From assembly GCA_944388825.1 (NCBI GenBank), contig CALXKG010000030.1:1-11414 (forward strand): 11,414 bases of DNA. The letters run 5' to 3'. The first letter of the stretch is position 1. Each line of letters begins with the position of its first letter. The position numbers and the translations under genes are program-made. Below, one piece after another: positions 6,428 to 11,414 of this stretch. This DNA comes from an uncultured Clostridia bacterium (GTDB lineage: Bacteria > Bacillota > Clostridia > Oscillospirales > Ruminococcaceae). Under the pieces are notes generated by a model. That model was not told where the DNA came from, did not search any database, and was given only the letters and a program-made list of their open reading frames with translations.

Positions 6428-8752
6428 TTACGCCAGCACAATCCGCGCCGCCATCACGGTGATATCGTCCCCCGGGCCGCGCTCGTTGCGTTTGGCCAGC
6501 TGGGCCAGCCGCTCGGCGACCTTCTGGGGCGGCTCGCCCGACGCCAGCGCCAGCTCCTCTTTCATCCAGTCGGGGGCGACGGTCATCGCCCCGTCGCTCA
6601 TCATGACGATCAGGTCCCCTTCCCGCAGCCGGACCGAACGCCGGTCGTAGTGGATGCCCTGCAGGATCCCGGCCGGGAGGGAGGAGCCGGTGATCTCGGC
6701 GACCTTCCCCTCCCGGCAGAGGAAGGAGGGCGCCGCCCCGGCCTTTAAAAACTCCATCCGCCCGGTGTACAGGTCGATGCAGCCGATGTCCAGGGTGGCC
6801 AGCGTCTCCTCCCCGGTGCGGATGAGGAGGGAGGAATTGATCAGCTTGAGCGCCGCGTCAAACCCGAACCCCGCCTTGATCAGCCGCAGCACAAAGCTGA
6901 CCGTCATGATCGCGTCGACCGCCGCCCGGCCGCCGGTGCCCATCCCGTCGCTTAAGATCATATGGTAAAACCCTTTCCCGTCCGAGAAGGTGTCGCAGCA
7001 GTCGCCCGAGATCTTCCCCGCCCGGGCGGTCAGCTGGCAGCAGCCGTAGTCCACCTTCAGCCGCGCCTGTTCGAAAAAGGCCGTCCGGGTGACGTCCTCG
7101 GCCGAGACGGTGCAGGGCCCGTCCAGCGGCCGCTCGGTCAGGGCGGAAAGCTCCTCCCGCAGGCAGGCGGCCTCCGGCTTGAGCGGGCTTTCCGAATAGA
7201 TCTCCACCCGCATCCGGTCGTACCGGTCGAGGATGCAGTAGACCTCTTCCGGGTCCTCCCCCATCTCCCGCAGCATCCCGGCGACCCGCTCGGAGAGGGC
7301 GGAGTCGATGGACGCGATCTCCCGGAGCTCCCCGGAAAACTCCGCCAGCATATCCGAGATCCCCTCAAACTGCTCGGCCGCCACCTGTTTGGCCTGGGCG
7401 ACCTTCCTCCTCGCCGCCTCCCGGGAGATAAACTGGGTATACAGGCCGTTGACGGCGGCGGTCAGGTCGGCGGTCTTCGGGCAGCGGTCGGTGAAATAGG
7501 CGGGCAGGTCTTCCGCCGTCACCGCCCCCTTCGCCTTCAAAACCGGGGTCAGCTTGGCAAACGCCTCCCGGGTCTGGTTGCAGGCGGTGTCCCAGCAGAA
7601 GAGCTTCAGCCCGCACTTCCGGCAGACCTTTTCCGACGCGCCGGTATACACCCCGTCGATCGAGCAGACCCCCGTCTCAAACAGCTTTTTGGAGACCGCC
7701 TCCACCGTCTTTTCCAGGTCGATCAGCGTCCCCGCCGAAAACCGCAGCCGGGCCGCCGTCCGCCCCGTCCCGGCGGAGGAGACCGGGCGGCCCCGCCGGT
7801 GGGCCGGGAACCTGCGCCGTACCCGCTCCGGCAGCGCCAGGAAAACGGCCGTCCCCAGAAGCAGGTCGAAATACCCCCGCACCAGCTCCGCCTGCCCGAG
7901 GCCGCCGCCCACAAGCACCGCCGCCAGCCCCAGCGCGATGAAGACAAACCCCTGCCGCACCCGCCCGAGGGATGCCAGGCACCCCGCCCAGTAGCCGCAG
8001 GCAGTGTAGACCGCCCCCACCAGCATATTCGCCGGGTCGGCCGCCGTCAGAGCCGCGGTGCAGCAGATGCCCGTCTCTGCGGCGCTCTGGGCGCTGCGCC
8101 GTTCGCCGCAGAGCAGGAGGATGGCGCAGGTGATCACCCGCCCCGGCACAAACAGCGCGGCCCGCACCCCCGAAAGCCCCATCAGCACCGAAAGCCCGGT
8201 GAGGATCAGGCCGGCCCGCTGGACAGCCGTCGCCTCGCCCGGCCGCCGCCCCGACAGGATAAAACGGGAGGCGTGGAAGGCAAACCAGGTGATCCCCCCG
8301 GTCAGCGCCGCCTCCGCCATCCCGAACAGCCACTCCCCCGCCCCCAGGGAGGAGAGGGTGCAGCGGATGCCGGTCACCGCCCCGCAGAGAAGGCCCGCCA
8401 TCGCCGCGAGGAAGGCGGGGCTGCTCCGCAGCCGCGGGACGCTGTCGGAGAGCAGCTTCACCCCCAGGATCAGGGCCAGCACCGCCACCCGGCTTAAGTT
8501 GTCCGCAAAGTCCCCCAGCACCGTGTACCCGACCACCGACCCGCCGAGGGCCGCCAGCGCGGCGCTCCCCGGCAGCGCCATCGAAAGCGCCATCCCGAAG
8601 GGCCGCAGCCCGCCCGGCAGCGCCAGCCCCGCCGCCAGTATCCCCGCCGGGAAGGCGGCGAGCACCGCCCGCATCTCCCGGCCCTCCCGTGTCCGGCACC
8701 AGATCGACTTCCAGCCTTTCAGCAGCCGGTTTCCAATTTCTGCCCGCAGCAT
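6428..8752 (-). CDS. spoIIE: Stage II sporulation protein E (membrane PP2C-type phosphatase)
   Basis: A 774-residue protein with SpoIIE architecture. Residues from about 28 to 310 contain around ten hydrophobic membrane segments. The central cytoplasmic region carries CRKCGLKLFCWDTAC (Cys377, 380, 386, 391), a Cys/Trp motif common in clostridial SpoIIE. Residues from about 567 onward form the PP2C-like phosphatase with metal-binding acids in SGDCCD (Asp584), SDGMGTG (Asp602), TLD (655), SDGA (Asp720) and GDDITV (762-763). In sporulating Firmicutes SpoIIE dephosphorylates SpoIIAA, releasing sigma-F in the forespore, and helps polar septation. The ATG at 8752 follows AAAGGA at 10-base spacing. 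A TAAGAT -10 (8784-8789) lacks a good -35, which would fit activated expression, but I could not confirm a Spo0A box. It stands alone, with no sporulation neighbours in the window. Confidence 0.95.
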   Translation of the reverse strand: MLRAEIGNRLLKGWKSIWCRTREGREMRAVLAAFPAGILAAGLALPGGLRPFGMALSMALPGSAALAALGGSVVGYTVLGDFADNLSRVAVLALILGVKLLSDSVPRLRSSPAFLAAMAGLLCGAVTGIRCTLSSLGAGEWLFGMAEAALTGGITWFAFHASRFILSGRRPGEATAVQRAGLILTGLSVLMGLSGVRAALFVPGRVITCAILLLCGERRSAQSAAETGICCTAALTAADPANMLVGAVYTACGYWAGCLASLGRVRQGFVFIALGLAAVLVGGGLGQAELVRGYFDLLLGTAVFLALPERVRRRFPAHRRGRPVSSAGTGRTAARLRFSAGTLIDLEKTVEAVSKKLFETGVCSIDGVYTGASEKVCRKCGLKLFCWDTACNQTREAFAKLTPVLKAKGAVTAEDLPAYFTDRCPKTADLTAAVNGLYTQFISREAARRKVAQAKQVAAEQFEGISDMLAEFSGELREIASIDSALSERVAGMLREMGEDPEEVYCILDRYDRMRVEIYSESPLKPEAACLREELSALTERPLDGPCTVSAEDVTRTAFFEQARLKVDYGCCQLTARAGKISGDCCDTFSDGKGFYHMILSDGMGTGGRAAVDAIMTVSFVLRLIKAGFGFDAALKLINSSLLIRTGEETLATLDIGCIDLYTGRMEFLKAGAAPSFLCREGKVAEITGSSLPAGILQGIHYDRRSVRLREGDLIVMMSDGAMTVAPDWMKEELALASGEPPQKVAERLAQLAKRNERGPGDDITVMAARIVLA

Positions 8753-8769
8753 CTCGCATCATCCTTTGC

Positions 8770-9020
8770 ACGTCTTTTTCCTCATCTTACCACGGGGCGG
8801 GCGAAAAAGCGGTCGCATGGGCAGTGTTGGAACATGGGAGTTTCCGCCCCTTTGGCGGCGGCGGGCGGACTATTCCCCTCTTCCTGGCAGACCGGCGCGG
8901 GATAAAAGGAAAACCGCCGGTGCTGGCCGGCGGTCTGGTTGTGGAAAAGATTAAAGAGAAACCATGCAGCTTTTCGGGGTTTGCGCCTTCTGAAAAGTTG
9001 TATTGTTAAACGAATAACTT
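8770..9020. other. Intergenic stretch upstream of spoIIE
   Basis: No gene is supported here. It contains the likely spoIIE promoter region, a leftward terminator at 8913-8934, a possible CTTTTC/GAAAAG stem-loop near 8970-8997, and a more AT-rich section up to 9020. None of the sequence resembles the missing N-terminal half of the kinase fragment to the right. Confidence 0.4.
8905..8934 (-). terminator. Leftward-facing hairpin terminator without an obvious gene
   Basis: ACCGCCGG (8913-8920) pairs perfectly with CCGGCGGT (8927-8934), 8 bp with a 6-base loop. On the minus strand it is followed by TTTTCCTTTTAT, a good termination tail. No minus-strand gene is recognisable just upstream of it. 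Confidence 0.55.
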
Positions 9021-9252
9021 AATGGAAACGCACCACCTAAAAGGCTCCCTCCCCGAGGCGCGTTTTGTGATTTTCTCCGCAGGAGAAAATGCCAGCCATG
9101 CCGTACGGCTGGCAAACAAAACCGATGAGCGAAGCGGGGAGCTTGGCCGCGCAGCGGACTGAAGGAGTGGCGTTGCGAAAGAATTGAGCAACGCACAAGC
9201 ATCTTAAGCGTTTTAAGCGTTTCCAGCTTCGCTGGGAAACGCCACTCCTTCC
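9021..9252 (+). repeat. Highly structured repeat-like element next to the kinase fragment
   Basis: About 230 bases dense in inverted repeats. GCTCCC (9044-9049) pairs with GGGAGC (9137-9142). Inside, GTTTTGT (9062-9068) pairs with ACAAAAC (9116-9122) and encloses two perfect hairpins, 9070-9090 (9-bp stem, 3-base loop) and 9091-9113 (7-bp stem). A CCGC/GCGG hairpin (9147-9157) follows. Then a perfect 14-bp inverted repeat, GAAGGAGTGGCGTT (9161-9174) and its complement (9238-9251), encloses GCGTTGC/GCAACGC (9170-9176, 9188-9194) and GCGTTTCC/GGAAACGC (9217-9224, 9235-9242). A GGAAACGC motif occurs near both ends (9024-9031, 9235-9242). No protein is supported. From memory, palindromic elements with GGCTCCCTC and GGGAGCT motifs are frequent in gut Oscillospiraceae, so a mobile or dispersed repeat is inferred. 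Confidence 0.5.
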
Positions 9253-9750
9253 GGCGCATCCGCGGAGCTGCGGGAGACCGCCGATTTCCTGGCGATCCAG
9301 GACATCCGGTTCGACTCCCACACCACCCTGCAGGACTTCGAGGCGGAAGAGCTGCTGGACTGCCGCCTGCCGCCGCTTGTCCTGCTGACCCTGGCCGAGA
9401 ATTCGGTGCGGCACAACAAGTTCAAGGTGGACGCGCTCCGGCTGACGGTGCAGGCGGCCCACCTCCCCGGCGGGCTGCACGGGCTGCTGCGGCTGGACTA
9501 CGCGGACAACGGCGTCGGGCTGACGCCGCAGGAGACGCGGGCGCTTGCGGACAACCTGCGCGCGGTGCGGGAGAGCGCGCTGGCCGGGGGCGAGAACTTC
9601 CCGTCCGACGGGCGGCATATCGGGCTGCAGAACGTCTACCGGCGGCTGATCCTGCTCTATGGCGAACGGGCGTCCATCGACGTCATGCCGGCGGACCGGG
9701 AGGGGTTCCGGCTGCGGATCATCCTGCCCATCGACCGCAGGTTAAAATGA
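9253..9750 (+). pseudogene. C-terminal ATPase half of a YesM-like sensor histidine kinase, 5'-truncated
   Basis: The frame is open from 9217, just after an in-frame TAA, and becomes recognisable at about 9265 (ELRETADFLAIQDIRF, matching the segment after the phospho-acceptor helix in YesM/LytS-type kinases). The GHKL ATPase domain follows: N-box LTLAENSVRHN around 9385-9415, G1 box DNGVGL around 9507-9525, G2 motif HIGLQNVYRRL around 9616-9650, then the final strands ending in RLRIILPIDRRLK. Sensor, membrane and dimerisation/histidine parts are absent, and no start codon with a ribosome-binding site precedes the homology; a GTG at 9406 would cut into the N-box. The upstream edge coincides with the structured repeat element, so the gene looks broken by insertion or rearrangement. 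No response-regulator gene is next to it. A strong terminator follows the stop. Confidence 0.75.
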
Positions 9751-9798
9751 AAGACAGCCTTCCCCATCCGGCAAGCGCCGGAAAGGAAGGCTGTCTTT
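9750..9798. terminator. Bidirectional terminator between the kinase fragment and the P-loop kinase gene
   Basis: A 14-bp perfect stem (9750-9763 with 9785-9798) contains an inner CCGG/CCGG stem. The plus side ends in CTTTCTG, and the minus side in CTTTCATTTTAA. It serves both converging transcripts. Confidence 0.85.
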
Positions 9799-9844
9799 CT
9801 GTTGATGCGTGATCTCCGCGCCGGCGTCCGGGCGGCCCGGTTTT

Positions 9845-10348
9845 TCAGATGAGCGCCAGCGCGATCGTCCGGGCGATCTTCTCGGCGTTTTCGGCAAGCG
9901 TCCCCTCGTCGCAGTTGACGATAAAGTCGGCGTACTTCTCATAGAGCGGCGTCCGCTCGGCGTAGAGCGCCTCGACCGACTTGTCCTTCGCCCCGGCGAC
10001 GCCGCGGGTCGCAAGGTCGCCCAGCCGCTCTTTGACGTGCTGGCAGGAAAGCTGGATATAGACGACGACCCCCAGCTCCTTGAGGTGGGCCATCCCGTCG
10101 GGGTAATAGACGGCGCTGCCGCCGGGGGCGACGACCGAATCCCGGCAGTCGATCCCCATCAGCACCTCGTCCTCGATCTCGTAAAACCGCTGGAGCCCTT
10201 CAAAGTCGATGATCTCCTGCAGGCGTTTGCCGGTCTTCTGCTGGATCAGCAGGTCGCCGTCCACAAAGCCGTACCGCAAAGTCTTCGCCAGCACGACGCC
10301 GATCGTGCTTTTGCCGCAGCCCGGCATCCCAATCAAAATGACGTTCAT
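9845..10348 (-). CDS. Shikimate-kinase-like P-loop kinase
   Basis: A 167-residue nucleoside-monophosphate-kinase-fold protein. The ATG at 10348 (MNVILIG) is chosen because AAAGGAA lies before it; a GTG 15 bases upstream would overlap that site. Walker A is GMPGCGKST (7-15). VDGDLLIQ (29-36) matches the DxD region of shikimate kinases, PGGSAVY (75-81) the GG substrate loop, and ERTPLYEKYAD (131-141) the C-terminal Arg motif. However, the GExxFRxxE segment reads GLQRFYEIE (51-59), so the shikimate-contacting Arg is replaced by Tyr, and the lid has ATRGVAGA (113-120) instead of an RPLL-like sequence. Related proteins are usually annotated as shikimate kinase; the altered site makes the substrate uncertain. 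It is 45 bases downstream of the folT-like gene, and so probably under the THF riboswitch. Confidence 0.8.
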   Translation of the reverse strand: MNVILIGMPGCGKSTIGVVLAKTLRYGFVDGDLLIQQKTGKRLQEIIDFEGLQRFYEIEDEVLMGIDCRDSVVAPGGSAVYYPDGMAHLKELGVVVYIQLSCQHVKERLGDLATRGVAGAKDKSVEALYAERTPLYEKYADFIVNCDEGTLAENAEKIARTIALALI

Positions 10349-10369
10349 ACGCTTTCCTTTCACTTCCGC

Positions 10370-10383
10370 CGGGGGTACCCCCG
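10370..10383. repeat. 14-bp perfect palindrome between folT and the kinase gene
   Basis: CGGGGGTACCCCCG is self-complementary and could fold as a 5-bp stem with a GTAC loop. Read on the plus strand it is followed by TTTTCTTTCT. In the minus-strand transcript it lies just ahead of the kinase ribosome-binding site. Confidence 0.5.
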
Positions 10384-10393
10384 TTTTCTTTCT

Positions 10394-11002
10394 CTATATG
10401 CGCAGCTTCGCCCGTTTTATGGCGGCGGTCAGGGCGGGCAGCAGAAGCAGCAGCACCACCGTCTCGGCCGGCACCTTGCCGATGTTCGCCAGCATCCGGG
10501 GCCAGAAGACGGCTTCAAACCCTTCCCCGTACAGCATCGAATACCACAAAGTGCCCAGCAGGCCGTTTACGCAGACGTTGATGACCAGCTTGCAGGCCGC
10601 CGCCCGCAGCGCGCTCACCCGCATCTTGTAGAAAAAGACGCCGTAGAGCATCCCGCCCAGGATGGCGTTGACCGTGTACCCGAAGAAGAAGGCCCCGGTC
10701 GGCCGGACGAGGTATTTGACGATATCCCCCGCCCCGGCCGCCAGCCCCCCGGCCACCGGCCCGTAAAAGCAGCCCAGCATCGCGCTCACCAGCGACCCGA
10801 CCCCGACCTTCAGCGGCCCGACGTAGAACGAAAACTGGTCGGCCGCGACGCCGAGGGCCAGCAGCAGCGCGATGCCGCAGAGCGACCGGGTGGTTTTCAG
10901 CTCGAGGGCCGACCGGCGGATATGCCCCGGCAGGTCGAGAAAGACCCGCGGGAACTCCCGCAGCCCCAGGCCGGACGAAAACAAACGCTTGACCTTTTCC
11001 AT
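10394..11002 (-). CDS. folT: Folate-family ECF transporter S component (FolT-like)
   Basis: A 202-residue integral membrane protein with about six hydrophobic segments. The start MEKVKRLFSS at 11002 is chosen for its GGAGGAG ribosome-binding site; the longer open frame upstream overlaps the riboswitch. Family signatures are SALELKTTRSL (31-41), GCFYGPVAGGLAAGAGDIVK (77-96), YLVRPTGAFFFGYTVNAILGG (97-117) and LANIGKVPAE near the C-terminus, all typical of FolT substrate-binding subunits of energy-coupling factor transporters. With a shared EcfAA'T module, encoded elsewhere, it imports folates. The THF riboswitch directly upstream independently supports a folate role and predicts lower expression when tetrahydrofolate is plentiful. 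It is followed by the P-loop kinase gene on the same strand. Confidence 0.92.
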   Translation of the reverse strand: MEKVKRLFSSGLGLREFPRVFLDLPGHIRRSALELKTTRSLCGIALLLALGVAADQFSFYVGPLKVGVGSLVSAMLGCFYGPVAGGLAAGAGDIVKYLVRPTGAFFFGYTVNAILGGMLYGVFFYKMRVSALRAAACKLVINVCVNGLLGTLWYSMLYGEGFEAVFWPRMLANIGKVPAETVVLLLLLPALTAAIKRAKLRI

Positions 11003-11007
11003 AAAAA

Positions 11008-11044
11008 CTCCTCCTTCCCCGTCTGTCCGACAAATCGGGAGGAG
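11008..11044 (-). promoter_or_regulatory. Ribosome-binding site and anti-SD of folT (riboswitch expression platform)
   Basis: The folT SD GGAGGAG (11008-11014) is perfectly complementary to CTCCTCC at 11038-11044, so the leader can hide the ribosome-binding site. No terminator with a U-run lies between riboswitch and gene, which points to translational control. Confidence 0.65.
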
Positions 11045-11068
11045 GCGGGCGAACGCCCCTCTGTCATT

Positions 11069-11200
11069 ATCGCAGCGGGATGCGGAAGCCAAACCGCAAA
11101 CGGTCTCCCGTTTTTCGTCCCGCCGGCAACTCCCCGTCCGGCGGGCACTGGGGCGCGGATTTGTCCGACACCCTTGGCGCTTGTCTTCCTACTCTGCAAT
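11069..11200 (-). ncRNA. Tetrahydrofolate (THF) riboswitch
   Basis: Transcribed from the minus strand just before folT. P1 is ATTGCAG (11194-11200) with CTGCGAT (11069-11075). The conserved AGTAG follows P1; P2 pairs GGAAG and CAA with TTG and CTTCC; the internal loop has GCG-N2-AAG on one side and GCGGT on the other. P3 is a perfect CCCGCCGG/CCGGCGGG stem with loop ACGGGGAGTTG, whose GGGA can form the expected pseudoknot with TCCC in GCATCCCGC. ACGAA then leads to AAACGG-GAGA-CCGTTT, matching the GAGA-loop hairpin of known THF riboswitches. Class-I THF riboswitches in Clostridia commonly precede folT, as here. The unusual part is an added hairpin (CGGA-CAAA-TCCG) between the AAG motif and P3. 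Matches were made by eye against the known consensus. Confidence 0.85.
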
Positions 11201-11210
11201 GGATACCTAC

Positions 11211-11239
11211 ATTATAAGACCTTTTCACCGCCCCCGCAA
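11211..11239 (-). promoter_or_regulatory. Promoter of the THF riboswitch-folT operon
   Basis: TTGCGG (11234-11239) and consensus TATAAT (11211-11216) are spaced by 17 bases. Transcription would start a few bases before the riboswitch P1 stem. Confidence 0.75.
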
Positions 11240-11369
11240 GGGCTTTGCCCGCTTTTTCATATTTTCAGTTTATCGTACAACTTTTTTCCATTCCTCCGCC
11301 CTTTTCTGTAAAGAATAGAGTTCTGCCCGGTTTCTCCGCACCGGCGGCCTGCAAAAGGCGGAGCGGGGA
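11240..11369. other. Intergenic region right of the folT promoter
   Basis: No credible gene is seen. It holds a pyrimidine-rich stretch on the plus strand and two very short ATG-started frames on the minus strand (8 and 11 codons) that are not supported as genes. Confidence 0.4.
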
Positions 11370-11411
11370 AAACAGCAAAGGCCGCGCCTATCCCCAGGCA
11401 CGGCCTTTGCT
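11366..11411 (-). terminator. Terminator of a minus-strand gene lying beyond the right edge
   Basis: GCAAAGGCCG (11375-11384) pairs with CGGCCTTTGC (11401-11410), with an inner GCCT/AGGC stem. On the minus strand the hairpin is followed by TGTTTTCCCC, so it most likely ends a transcript entering from the right. Confidence 0.7.
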
Positions 11412-11414
11412 TGT

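Noticed and set aside
6962..8497. Long plus-strand open frame opposite spoIIE
   Set aside because: Pro/Arg/Gly-rich antisense shadow of spoIIE, without recognisable motifs or start signals.
8780..8820. Spo0A box in the spoIIE promoter
   Set aside because: TTCGCCC on the minus strand is only a partial match to TTCGNCA and its position relative to the -10 does not make a clear case.
8951..9618. Minus-strand frames through the structured element and kinase fragment
   Set aside because: They read through inverted repeats or the antisense of the ATPase domain and have no ribosome-binding sites.
11255..11310. Leader peptides of 8 and 11 codons upstream of the folT promoter
   Set aside because: They lie before the mapped promoter and have no conserved features; chance ATG frames.
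9809..11311. Long plus-strand open frame across the folT-kinase operon
   Set aside because: Antisense shadow spanning two real genes, the riboswitch and the promoter; composition is not protein-like.

Overview
The window looks like a chromosomal segment from a GC-rich, spore-forming member of the Clostridia, probably a gut Oscillospiraceae/Ruminococcaceae-type organism. The evidence is a SpoIIE phosphatase, a THF riboswitch before a FolT-type ECF transporter gene, a clostridial Feo operon, an aldo/keto reductase fused to a ferredoxin-like domain, and strong Shine-Dalgarno sequences with sigma-A type promoters. The species assignment is inference.

Left part (1-2364). A secreted protein with cell-wall-binding repeats runs off the left edge on the minus strand. 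Its promoter is divergent from that of a plus-strand acylphosphatase gene, which is followed by a separately promoted aldo/keto reductase with two C-terminal [4Fe-4S] motifs.

Iron region (2393-4966). On the minus strand, feoA, feoB and a 50-residue Cys-rich FeoB-associated membrane protein form a ferrous-iron uptake operon. It has a clear promoter ahead of feoA and a strong hairpin terminator at its end.

AT-rich patch (5048-6165). A secreted protein of unknown function with markedly lower GC than its surroundings sits behind a terminator. Just upstream is the broken 3' part of another reading frame (5'-truncated, one apparent frameshift), whose stop codon lies next to the Shine-Dalgarno of the secreted protein. 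This patch lies just beyond the 3' end of a complete tRNA-Leu(UAA) gene, which has its own consensus promoter and terminator.

Sporulation region (6375-8752). spoIIE stands alone on the minus strand and ends in a hairpin that abuts the tRNA promoter.

Rearranged region (8753-9798). About 500 bp without a gene contains a leftward terminator and a roughly 230-bp, highly structured repeat-like element. This element directly abuts the C-terminal ATPase half of a YesM-like sensor kinase that has lost its 5' end.

Folate region (9845-11239). On the minus strand a promoter leads into a tetrahydrofolate (THF) riboswitch, then an anti-SD/SD pair, then a FolT-like transporter component, then a shikimate-kinase-like P-loop kinase. 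The kinase lacks a key shikimate-contacting arginine, so its substrate is open. The riboswitch carries an extra hairpin whose loop strand is complementary to the expression platform. The right edge holds a terminator for a minus-strand gene that lies outside the window.
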